A DNA stretch of 64,000 nt from the NCBI RefSeq assembly GCF_025567195.1, contig NZ_JAOQJF010000012.1:28762-92761 (forward strand), read 5' to 3'. A program made the position numbers and the translations under genes. The DNA comes from Alitiscatomonas aceti. GTDB lineage: Bacteria; Bacillota; Clostridia; Lachnospirales; Lachnospiraceae. Numbering within the stretch: the stretch's first letter is position 1; every line of letters starts with the position of its first letter. The notes under the pieces are model-generated. The model worked only from the letters and a program-made list of their open reading frames with translations, was not told the origin of the DNA and searched no databases. Shown here one piece after another: positions 25,634-33,146 of this stretch.

Positions 25634-25958
25634 TGTGAAGGTACTGAACGACGAGGTGGCCTTGGCGAAGCAAAACAAGGAATGGAGGCGGGAATATATG
25701 ACATTGCTGATGCGTGACCAGGAAAATATTGATAAAGGACGGGAACAAGGACTAGAAGAAGGACGAGAGCAGGAATTGGAAGAAGGACGGAAAGAAGGAT
25801 TGCAAGAGGGGCTGAAACAAGGAATTGAGCAGGGGGAGGGCCGTATTACGGAACTTATGCAGAAACTCCTTTAAGATAAGCGTTATATGGATATGGAAAA
25901 AGTGATATCTGCCCCGAGATATCGCCAAAAACTGTATGAGGAATACCATGTTCTGTGA
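25634..25958 (+). pseudogene. truncated C-terminal copy of Rpn-family nuclease gene
   Basis: From 25634 the sequence matches the C-terminal part of the upstream gene: LVKVLNDEVALAKQNKEW, REYMTLLMRDQENIDKG, a shorter repeat stalk (GREQGLEE, GREQELEE, then degenerate units) and LMQKLL. There CAA of the intact gene is TAA at 25873, and the same frame continues after it as DKRYMDMEKV to YEEYHVL and a TGA at 25956. The nuclease core is absent. It is therefore a 5'-deleted duplicate with a nonsense change. With the upstream intact gene it suggests that a unit of choline-binding gene plus nuclease gene was duplicated and then decayed. Confidence 0.8.
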
Positions 25959-26003
25959 AGATCTCCTCGTCTTTATCAAAATATTTTTATCTGACTGTAT
26001 TTG

Positions 26004-26053
26004 ACACAGATATAAATTTCAAGCTGGTTTAGGAATTTATATCTGTGTTTTTT
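26004..26053 (+). terminator. strong intrinsic terminator after Rpn pseudogene
   Basis: 15-bp perfect stem ACACAGATATAAATT (26004-26018) with its complement (26034-26048), then a run of T. Confidence 0.85.
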
Positions 26054-26306
26054 AATGATCATAATTAAATTTAACATAAGTGGCTCTGTAAGGGCTGCTC
26101 TACATAGTAATTTTTATGTATAGGTCAGATATGAAGTCCAGATTAAAATTGCTGTATCTGACAGGTATAAAACGATATTGTTTTAGGAATTAGTGTAGTA
26201 TATGTATTATATTAAATTCTGTATTTTTAAAAGTATACTATCGCTCATAGACTATTTTCTCTCTACTTTCTTAAGGAATTATTAATTTGGGTATTTTCTG
26301 CAAATT

Positions 26307-26335
26307 CCGATAATTTCTCTTATAAGAAGTATAAT
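26307..26335 (+). promoter_or_regulatory. promoter of choline-binding paralog 2
   Basis: CCGATA (26307-26312), 17-base spacer with CTTATAAG, TATAAT (26330-26335); identical to the promoter of paralog 1. Confidence 0.65.
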
Positions 26336-26402
26336 GTTCCTCGTAATGCAATTAGGAATTTCAAAAAAGTTTCAAAAAGAAAAAAAGGAGAGTGCATTAA
26401 TT

Positions 26403-28109
26403 ATGAGAAAGCAGACTAAAATTGCTGCCGTAGTATCCGCAGCAGCTCTGTTAGCATTAGGCGCTTCCATCACATCCTTCGCAGCTGCAAAGGGCACCTG
26501 GATGATGGTTGATGGTGAGTGGTACTGCTACGACAAGAATGGCGATGTATATGAGAACACCTTCTGCTCCAGCAATGGTAAGGAGTACTATGTAGGCGAC
26601 GACGGAATGCTCGTTCGTTCCAGCTGGGTAGAGTATGACGGAGATTACTACTTCGTAAACTCCAGCGGTGCAAAGATCGTAAACGACTGGAGATTAACAA
26701 CCCCGTACGAGGACGAGGATGCAGATGAGGAGTGGTTCTACTTCCAGTCCACAGGTAAGAGAGCAGACAACAAGAAGATCCTTTACAAGGGAAGCACCTT
26801 CTTCTTCGATGCTGACGGTAAGATGCTGACTGGCTGGGTAACAGCTGACGGCGACCAGGTTGTAAACGAAGAGAACAGCATTAACACAAGCACAACAAGC
26901 CCGACCTATTACTGCGATGAGACCGGTGCCCGTGTAGAATCCGGCTGGGTATACACCACAGCTCCGTCCACACCGGATGATGATGCAGATGCAGATGAGT
27001 ACTGGTACTACTTAAAGTCCAGCGGTAAAGTCGCAACTGGTAAGCAGTCCAACGTTAAGGGCCAGGGATTCGTATTTGGTAACATGGATGAGAACCGTGG
27101 TCAGATGCTGACTGGCTGGGTTGCCGGAACCAAAGTAGACAAGGACGCTGATATGCTTTACAAGGAAATCGGCGGTGAGGATAGTGATGAAGTATTAAGT
27201 ACTTATGTTAAGGATACAAGTGCAGATGCTGAAGAGGGTAACGATGCAGTTGTATACTATTGTATGTACGATGAAGACAAAGCAGATGGTCACATCCAGA
27301 AAAACAAATGGAGAAAGACATGGGCTCCAAAAGACGCATACGAAGAGGATGAGGATGCTGACAAGTTCTGGTACTGGATTGAGAAAGATGGAAAAGTCTA
27401 CATTCCGAACGGTAACGATGTCAAAGCTACTGGTATTGAATATGAGTTAGGCGATGGAACAATGGACCAGGGTGATCAGTTTAATTTCGCCAAGAAGAAA
27501 ATTAATTCCAAAGACTACTTCTTCAACGAAGAAGGTGCAATGGTTTCTGACTTTGTAAGCGTTGTTAAGTCCCTTGATCCGTCTGTAATCAGCGAGGGAA
27601 TGTATTATTTCGGTGGTTCTGATGACGGCTCCATGAAGACCGGTTCCCAGACTGTTAAAGATGACAACGGTGACTCCTTCAAGTTCTACTTTGGAACCAA
27701 GGATAATGGTACCACTGGCGAAGTAAAAGGTAAAGGTGTTACCGGTAATAAGAACAACAAACTGTACTACATGGGTCATCTTGTAGCAGCTCAGGACTAT
27801 AAGTATCAGCCGGTATTTATGGATGTTGCTGGAAACGGCGAAGAAGCTACATTTATTGTAAATCAGAACGGTTCTATCCAGCACTCTGCTCTTGAGTACA
27901 AAGAAGATGGGGATATCCTGATTGATGCTAAAACAAATAAGGTTGAGTTTAAAACAAAGAACTCTAGCAGTAAGGTATGGGATAAATACTCTGTTGAAAA
28001 GGGAAGCTTAATTATCAATGTTGAAGATATTGATGAGAAGGACGTAATGCCGATCAGCACAGACGTAATTGCTTCTGGCAGTGTTGCTAGCGGTAGCAAA
28101 CCTCAGTAG
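26403..28109 (+). CDS. secreted acidic choline-binding-repeat protein, paralog 2
   Basis: A 568-residue exported protein in direct orientation to paralog 1. The signal peptide, leader RNA and first 180 or so residues are essentially the same at DNA level, with a handful of synonymous changes. Divergence starts near residue 185 (INTSTTSPTYYCDE against a shorter segment in paralog 1), there is an insertion around residue 265-290 (DTSADAEEGNDAV), and the C terminus ends in a Ser/Gly/Lys tail (SVASGSKPQ). Conserved C-terminal blocks such as KKKINSKDYFFN, GSMKTGSQTVKDDN and GKGVTGNKNNKLYYMGHL show common ancestry. Function as for paralog 1: a non-enzymatic surface protein likely held by phosphocholine. 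Confidence 0.82.
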   Translation: MRKQTKIAAVVSAAALLALGASITSFAAAKGTWMMVDGEWYCYDKNGDVYENTFCSSNGKEYYVGDDGMLVRSSWVEYDGDYYFVNSSGAKIVNDWRLTTPYEDEDADEEWFYFQSTGKRADNKKILYKGSTFFFDADGKMLTGWVTADGDQVVNEENSINTSTTSPTYYCDETGARVESGWVYTTAPSTPDDDADADEYWYYLKSSGKVATGKQSNVKGQGFVFGNMDENRGQMLTGWVAGTKVDKDADMLYKEIGGEDSDEVLSTYVKDTSADAEEGNDAVVYYCMYDEDKADGHIQKNKWRKTWAPKDAYEEDEDADKFWYWIEKDGKVYIPNGNDVKATGIEYELGDGTMDQGDQFNFAKKKINSKDYFFNEEGAMVSDFVSVVKSLDPSVISEGMYYFGGSDDGSMKTGSQTVKDDNGDSFKFYFGTKDNGTTGEVKGKGVTGNKNNKLYYMGHLVAAQDYKYQPVFMDVAGNGEEATFIVNQNGSIQHSALEYKEDGDILIDAKTNKVEFKTKNSSSKVWDKYSVEKGSLIINVEDIDEKDVMPISTDVIASGSVASGSKPQ

Positions 28110-28152
28110 TAAGCAAGTTTCCTAAATTCAGAAAAATTTCTAATTGCAACAC

Positions 28153-28181
28153 ACGGACGGGAGTTATTTCCCGTCCGTTTT
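28153..28181 (+). terminator. terminator of paralog 2
   Basis: Same ACGGACGGGA hairpin as paralog 1 (28153-28162 with 28169-28178), then TTT. Confidence 0.85.
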
Positions 28182-28293
28182 GCTATCACACATCCAGGAT
28201 GATTTTCTTGGTTGCCCTTTATTCAACTAGACCGTACATTCTAAGTAAATGGGACAGAAACAGCCTCCCGCAGCAAACAATTCCTATAAAAAC

Positions 28294-28319
28294 AGAGACG
28301 CCCCTCTCAGAGCGCCTCT
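28294..28319 (-). terminator. terminator of Spo0A-like gene
   Basis: 10-base arms (28294-28303 with 28310-28319, AGAGGCGCTC on the minus strand) with one mismatch, followed on that strand by GTTTTTATAGG. Confidence 0.7.
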
Positions 28320-28341
28320 ATAGTCTTAATAAGATTCTGTT

Positions 28342-28692
28342 TTATTCTTCGTCCTCGTCGCCCTCACACCAATATAACCGCATCATATCAAGGAATGCTT
28401 TATTGGTCGGTTTTGAAACTAAATGACGGCCCGCGATTTTATCCAGATATCTATGGTTATCCGTTTTCCATAATTTAGCGATAAAGGTCCTTAAATTCCT
28501 TTCAATACATATGGTTGTTGTATCCATGGCGTCGGCCATGTCGAAATACATAGATTTTGATATACAGCATAAACGCATCGGATTATCCTTTAAGATATCC
28601 AAAGCCAGGTACAGGCATTCCTCCCCTAAAAAGTTATCTGCAATTCCTAAGTTTCTAATATCTTCATGAATTAATTGTCTATAATTTTTCAT
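28342..28692 (-). CDS. stand-alone Spo0A C-terminal-domain (DNA-binding) protein
   Basis: A 116-residue protein matching only the effector domain of Spo0A. Spo0A_C features appear in order: IHEDIRNLGIADNFLGEECL (helix start), DILKDNPMRLCCISKSMYFD, ADAMDTTTICIERNLRTFI (recognition-helix region, where Spo0A has TTPSRVERAIRHAI) and VSKPTNKAFLDMM (Spo0A KPTNSEFIAMI). No receiver domain is encoded upstream. The ATG at 28692 follows AAAAAGGAAG; the open frame extends 21 codons further but without a site. It could bind Spo0A-type boxes without phosphorylation control. It lies between the convergent ends of choline-binding paralogs 2 and 3 with its own promoter and a leader of about 165 bases. Confidence 0.8.
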   Translation of the reverse strand: MKNYRQLIHEDIRNLGIADNFLGEECLYLALDILKDNPMRLCCISKSMYFDMADAMDTTTICIERNLRTFIAKLWKTDNHRYLDKIAGRHLVSKPTNKAFLDMMRLYWCEGDEDEE

Positions 28693-28863
28693 TTGCTTAA
28701 ACTTCCTTTTTAATAGTAATGTGGTCATTGATCCTAATATAAAATTTACTCTCATCAGCAGAATAAAATAGCAAAGAAAAATACACCGCTAACTATTTTC
28801 ACCGGTGTTCCCACTTTTATATAGTACTCTTTCTATCAACACGATACGACATTACAATTCGAC

Positions 28864-28892
28864 ATTATACTATCATTTTGTTGATACTGCAA
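28864..28892 (-). promoter_or_regulatory. promoter of Spo0A-like gene
   Basis: On the minus strand TTGCAG (28887-28892), 17-base spacer, TATAAT (28864-28869). Confidence 0.65.
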
Positions 28893-28986
28893 GCATATAT
28901 AATACATAAAATAAAAATATCCTATATTTAACAGATTGGAAGTTTGTTTGAAGATTATCCGGAATTCATCAGAATTTTTGAAATAG

Positions 28987-29016
28987 CAAAACGGACGGGA
29001 ATTGTTTCCCGTCCGT
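28987..29016 (-). terminator. terminator of paralog 3
   Basis: Same ACGGACGGGA hairpin (28991-29000 with 29007-29016), followed on the minus strand by TTTTGCTATTTC. Confidence 0.85.
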
Positions 29017-29053
29017 GTGTTGCAATTAGAATTTCTTTTTTGAACCAGATAAA

Positions 29054-30736
29054 TTACTGAGCGTTAGCCGGAGAAGCGTCATCCGGTGTAGCCGGGTCAT
29101 ATACCTCGTTAATCGGCATTACAACTTTCTCATCAAGAACTTCAACATTGATGATTAACTTATCTGCATTTTCCTCATCAAGTACAGAGTACTTATCCCA
29201 AACATTATCCTTGGTGTTCTTTGTTTTGAATGCAACTTTGTTTGTTTTAGCATCAATCAGGATATCTCCATCTTCTTTGTACTCAAGAGCAGAGTGCTGG
29301 ATGGAACCATTCTGATTTACGATGAATAATGTATCGTCTTCACCATTATTGTCCATATCGTACCATACCGGCTGATATTTGTAATCCTCAGCTGCTACAA
29401 GATGTCCCATATAGTACAGCTTGTTGTTCTTATTACCGGTAACGCCTTTACCCTTTGCTTCGCCAGTAGTGTTATTGTCTTTGGTGCCAAAGTAGAACTT
29501 GAAGGAATCACCGTTATCATCCTTAACAGTCTGAGAACCAGTCTTCATAGAACCATCGCTGGAACCGCCGAAGTAGTACATACCTAAGTCAATTACATTG
29601 GCATCTTCTGTATGAACGACATTTACAAAGTCAGATAACATCTCGCCATCAGCATTAAAGAAGTAATCTTTGGAGTTGATTTTCTTTTTTGCAAAGCTAA
29701 ACTGGCTACCATCAACTTCGAGGGCACCGTCGCCAAGATCATAAGCATAACCAGTAGCCTTCATATCATCTGAATCCGGGATGTAAGCCTTACCGTCTTT
29801 TTCAAGCCAGTACCAGTACTTATCCTCATCCTCGTCTTCTTCATATGCGTCTTCCGGTCTCCAGGTCTTTCTCCATTTATTCTTCTGGATATGACCATCG
29901 GCCTTATCTTCGTCATACATGCAGTAATATACAACACCATTAGAAGCATAATCGCTTAAATGAGCAACGCTGTCCTCGCCGCCAATCTCTTCGTATTTAT
30001 AGGAATCACCATCTTTGGTTCCGCCTACCCAGTTTGTAAGCATCTGACCAAAGTTGTCATCCTTGTTACCAAATACAAAGCCCTGGCCCTTAACGTTGGA
30101 CTGCTTGCCATTTGCAACCTTACCGCTGGATTTTAAGTAGTACCAGTACTCGTCTGCATCTGCATCGTCATCTGCTGTGGAAGGCTCTGTGGTGTATACC
30201 CAGCCAGACTCTACACGGGCACCAGTCTCGTCACAGTAGAAGGTGTAGTTTTTATCGATTGCGTTTTCTTCGTTTACAACGTCGTTGCCGTCAGCTGTTA
30301 CCCAGCCAGTCAGCATCTTACCGTCAGCATCGAAGAAGAAAGTGCTTCCCTTGTAAAGGATCTTCTTGTTGTCTGCTCTCTTACCTGTGGACTGGAAGTA
30401 GAACCACTCCTCATCTGCATCCTCGTCCTCGTACGGGGTTGTTAATCTCCAGTCGTTTACGATCTTTGCACCGCTGGAGTTTACGAAGTAGTAATCTCCG
30501 TCATACTCTACCCAGCTGGAACGAACGAGCATTCCGTCGTCGCCTACATAGTACTCCTTACCATTGCTGGAGCAGAAGGTATTCTCATATACATCGCCAT
30601 TCTTGTCGTAGCAGTACCACTCGCCATCTACCATCATCCAGGTGCCCTTTGCAGCTGCGAAGGATGTGATGGAAGCGCCTAATGCTAACAGAGCTGCTGC
30701 GGATACTACGGCAGCAATTTTAGTCTGCTTTCTCAT
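29054..30736 (-). CDS. secreted acidic choline-binding-repeat protein, paralog 3 (inverted)
   Basis: A 560-residue exported protein, third copy of the family and the only one on the minus strand. The leader, ribosome site, signal peptide and first 180 or so residues match paralogs 1 and 2 almost base for base. The middle (AIDKNYTFYCDET, GGTKDGDSYKYEEIGG) and the last 40 residues (NADKLIINVEVLDEKVVM, then a Pro/Ala/Asp tail) differ. C-terminal blocks such as KKKINSKDYFFN and KGVTGNKNNKLYYMGHL are shared. It faces paralog 2 tail to tail with the Spo0A-like gene between, and is divergent from the LicC-LicA fusion. Its promoter has the best -35 of the three (TTGATA against CCGATA), so it may be the best expressed. 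Confidence 0.82.
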   Translation of the reverse strand: MRKQTKIAAVVSAAALLALGASITSFAAAKGTWMMVDGEWYCYDKNGDVYENTFCSSNGKEYYVGDDGMLVRSSWVEYDGDYYFVNSSGAKIVNDWRLTTPYEDEDADEEWFYFQSTGKRADNKKILYKGSTFFFDADGKMLTGWVTADGNDVVNEENAIDKNYTFYCDETGARVESGWVYTTEPSTADDDADADEYWYYLKSSGKVANGKQSNVKGQGFVFGNKDDNFGQMLTNWVGGTKDGDSYKYEEIGGEDSVAHLSDYASNGVVYYCMYDEDKADGHIQKNKWRKTWRPEDAYEEDEDEDKYWYWLEKDGKAYIPDSDDMKATGYAYDLGDGALEVDGSQFSFAKKKINSKDYFFNADGEMLSDFVNVVHTEDANVIDLGMYYFGGSSDGSMKTGSQTVKDDNGDSFKFYFGTKDNNTTGEAKGKGVTGNKNNKLYYMGHLVAAEDYKYQPVWYDMDNNGEDDTLFIVNQNGSIQHSALEYKEDGDILIDAKTNKVAFKTKNTKDNVWDKYSVLDEENADKLIINVEVLDEKVVMPINEVYDPATPDDASPANAQ

Positions 30737-30803
30737 AATTAATGCACTCTCCTTTTTTTCTTTTTGAAACTTTTTTGAAATTCCTAATTGCATTACGAGG
30801 AAC

Positions 30804-30832
30804 ATTATACTTCTTATAAGAGAAATTATCAA
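30804..30832 (-). promoter_or_regulatory. promoter of choline-binding paralog 3
   Basis: On the minus strand TTGATA (30827-30832), 17-base spacer with CTTATAAG, TATAAT (30804-30809). Confidence 0.75.
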
Positions 30833-31007
30833 TAGTTTTTTTACATTTTTCGCAAGTTTTGCAAAGGATGTAAGCTTTTGACTCCTCTGGGAAGTATTCC
30901 GTACCTCCGATACATCCACATTATAGTATAGTTTCTTAAGAATTTCCATAACTTTTATCTGTTTATTTTCTTACGGATTCTTTACGAAACTTCATTTTTA
31001 TGGCTAT

Positions 31008-31029
31008 ATTGTACTTATATTGGTACAAT
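31008..31029. promoter_or_regulatory. palindromic operator candidate upstream of LicC-LicA gene
   Basis: Perfect 7-bp arms ATTGTAC and GTACAAT separated by 8 bases, ending 17 bases before the -35 of the LicC-LicA promoter. It has the spacing of a dimeric regulator site. Confidence 0.45.
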
Positions 31030-31046
31030 CCTTCATTTTTACCCTC

Positions 31047-31074
31047 TTGCAATTTCAATTTGGTATGGTATAAT
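31047..31074 (+). promoter_or_regulatory. promoter of LicC-LicA fusion gene
   Basis: TTGCAA (31047-31052), 16-base spacer, TATAAT (31069-31074), with an upstream TG giving an extended -10. Arms ATGTTCA and TGAACAT (31073-31079, 31104-31110) flank the start site. Confidence 0.7.
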
Positions 31075-31156
31075 GTTCATATATTTAATTTTATTGTTTT
31101 TTTTGAACATGTAATTTTCATCTGCTTTCGTTCAATTTCTATGGAGGAATACGATT

Positions 31157-33001
31157 ATGGATCGTTTTGGACTGCTGTGCAGAAATATTTATGAGAAGAA
31201 AAGGGTCACTCAGAGGGAACTGGCGGCAGCCATGGACCTTTCCCTGGGGACTTGCAACCACCTGATCCGGGATGCCCTGGCCGATGGACTGATCGCCCTG
31301 GATCCCCAGACGGGAGAATATTCCTTATTAAAGAAGGGTGTGGAGCTGCTCCAGAAATACCGGGTCAACAGCGCCGTCATCCTGGCGGCGGGCTTTGGCT
31401 CCCGTTTTGTTCCATTAACCTTTGAAACGCCGAAAGGGCTTCTGGAGGTGTTCGGAGAACGCATGATCGAGCGTCAGATCAGCCAGCTCCACGAGGCCGG
31501 GATCATGGATATCACCATCGTGGTGGGGTATCTGAAGGAGAAATTTGAGTACCTCATTGATAAATTCGGCGTAAAGCTGCTTTACAACCCGGAATACCAC
31601 AATAAGAACACACTGACCACCGTTTACCGGGCCCGGGACTGCTTCAAGGGAAAAAACACGTATCTTTTATCCTCAGATAACTGGATCCGCGAAAACATGT
31701 ACCATACATACGAGTGCGGCGCATGGTATTCTTCTGTATATATGGAAGGTGCCACCTCTGAATGGTGCCTGGAGGCCAGCAAAAAGGGGCTGCTCACCGG
31801 AGTGGCCGTAGGCGGCTCTGATTCCTGGGTCATGTACGGGCCGGTTTACTTTTCCCGGGAATTTTCCGAGGAGTTTTTCCCCGTGCTGGAAAAATATTAT
31901 GAGACCCCCGGAACCGAGCAGATGTACTGGGAACAGGTTCTGGCAGACCTGCTGAATAGAACGGCAGGAGAACACGTTCCGTCCATGGCAAAGTACCCGG
32001 CTCCCAAAATGTACATCAACCGTCAGCCGGAAAACCAGGTGTATGAGTTCGAGAACCTGGAGGAGCTGCGGGTATTCGATGAAAAGTACCGGAACAATTC
32101 CAACAATGCGGCCATGGAGCTGGTGGCAGAAGTCCTCCATATCCCGGAATCCGAGGTGACCGATCTGAAATGCCTGAAGACAGGCATGACCAATAAATCA
32201 TTCCTTTTTAAAGCCAGGGAGCGGTCGTATATCTGCCGGATCCCGGGGCCTGGAACCGATCTTCTCATCAACCGGGCCCAGGAAAAAGCCGTTTATGACG
32301 CCATCAAGTCCCTGGGGATCTCTGAGCATGTGATCTACATGAGCGGCGACACGGGTTATAAGATCTCTGAGTTTTATGAAGGCGCGCGGAATGGAGATCC
32401 CAGGAGCTGGCAGGACGTGGCCCGGTGTATGGAGCTGGTCCATCGCCTCCATAATTCCGGGATCCAGGTGGATCATTCCTTCGATATGAGAGAGCGGATC
32501 GACTTTTATGAGTCCATCTGTAAGGGATATGAAAAAAATCTTTTTGAGGATTACGATCATGTGCGCGGCCACATGAACACGCTTTTAAAGCGTCTGGGCC
32601 GTCTGGACCGCAAAAAGACCCTCTGCCACATTGACAGCGTCTGTGATAACTTCCTTTTCCTGCCGGATGGCGGGATCCGGCTCATCGACTGGGAGTACGC
32701 CGGAATGTGCGACCCCATGATCGATGTCAGCATGGCTGCGATTTATTCTTATTATAATGAGGAAGAGGCTGAAAAGCTCCTTGCCATATATTGCAGCGGA
32801 AATATCTCTGCCGAGGACCGGTTCGTTTATTATTCCTATATTGCCCTGGGCGGCTTTTTATGGTGCCTGTGGGCCGTATACAAAAGCAGTATCGGCGAAG
32901 AATTTGGAGAATACACGCTGATCATGTACCGGTACGCCAAGGAGTACTATAAAAAGATCGTTACCGATCCGGCCTTTCTCCTGATCGGGTCTGATTTTTA
33001 A
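31157..33001 (+). CDS. winged-helix / LicC cytidylyltransferase / LicA choline kinase fusion
   Basis: A 614-residue enzyme expected to phosphorylate choline and activate phosphocholine as CDP-choline for transfer to surface polymers. Residues 1-65 form a winged-helix domain (TQRELAAAMDLSLGTCNHLI). Residues 70-300 form a LicC-type nucleotidyltransferase (VILAAGFGSRFVPLTFETPK, then YNKNT-like YHNKNTLTTVYRA and SSDNWI). Residues 330-614 form a choline/ethanolamine kinase with GMTNKSFLF, the catalytic CHIDSVCDNFLF and LIDWEYAGMCDPMID. The ATG follows GGAGG. LicC-LicA fusions are known in other bacteria; the added DNA-binding-like domain suggests autoregulation or sensing. It is flanked by choline-binding protein genes on both sides, fitting a phosphocholine-decoration module. 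Confidence 0.85.
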   Translation: MDRFGLLCRNIYEKKRVTQRELAAAMDLSLGTCNHLIRDALADGLIALDPQTGEYSLLKKGVELLQKYRVNSAVILAAGFGSRFVPLTFETPKGLLEVFGERMIERQISQLHEAGIMDITIVVGYLKEKFEYLIDKFGVKLLYNPEYHNKNTLTTVYRARDCFKGKNTYLLSSDNWIRENMYHTYECGAWYSSVYMEGATSEWCLEASKKGLLTGVAVGGSDSWVMYGPVYFSREFSEEFFPVLEKYYETPGTEQMYWEQVLADLLNRTAGEHVPSMAKYPAPKMYINRQPENQVYEFENLEELRVFDEKYRNNSNNAAMELVAEVLHIPESEVTDLKCLKTGMTNKSFLFKARERSYICRIPGPGTDLLINRAQEKAVYDAIKSLGISEHVIYMSGDTGYKISEFYEGARNGDPRSWQDVARCMELVHRLHNSGIQVDHSFDMRERIDFYESICKGYEKNLFEDYDHVRGHMNTLLKRLGRLDRKKTLCHIDSVCDNFLFLPDGGIRLIDWEYAGMCDPMIDVSMAAIYSYYNEEEAEKLLAIYCSGNISAEDRFVYYSYIALGGFLWCLWAVYKSSIGEEFGEYTLIMYRYAKEYYKKIVTDPAFLLIGSDF

Positions 33002-33088
33002 ATTTGTCCCGGAATTCCGGAAAATGTGGCAGAACTCCGGGATTTTGGCCCACTTTTGTAATAAATTATTCAAGACTCCATTGGGATT

Positions 33089-33100
33089 ATATGGTATAAT
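33089..33100 (+). promoter_or_regulatory. extended -10 promoter of GH25 lysozyme gene
   Basis: TATGGTATAAT with TATAAT at 33095-33100 and an upstream TG. No good -35 is visible. The LicC-LicA promoter has the same TATGGTATAAT core. Confidence 0.55.
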
Positions 33101-33146
33101 CAACATAGAAGTTTTTCGGAACTATTTTACCATGAGGGGGATTTCT

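Larger units (their letters stand above)
25959..26402 (+). other. A+T-rich intergenic region upstream of paralog 2
   Basis: Holds a terminator at 26004-26053, then about 250 bases of A+T-rich sequence with no supported gene, then the conserved promoter and 5' leader of paralog 2. Homology to the region before paralog 1 begins only around the promoter. Confidence 0.6.
28693..29053 (-). other. leader of Spo0A-like gene and 3' region of paralog 3
   Basis: Contains the promoter at 28864-28892, an untranslated leader with a small hairpin (CACCG and CGGTG, 28781-28804), A+T-rich filler and the terminator of paralog 3. No gene was seen. Confidence 0.5.
30737..31156. other. divergent intergenic region between paralog 3 and LicC-LicA gene
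   Basis: A+T-rich region carrying two opposed promoters (30804-30832 on -, 31047-31074 on +), the conserved 5' leader of paralog 3 and two inverted repeats. No gene was seen. Confidence 0.6.
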
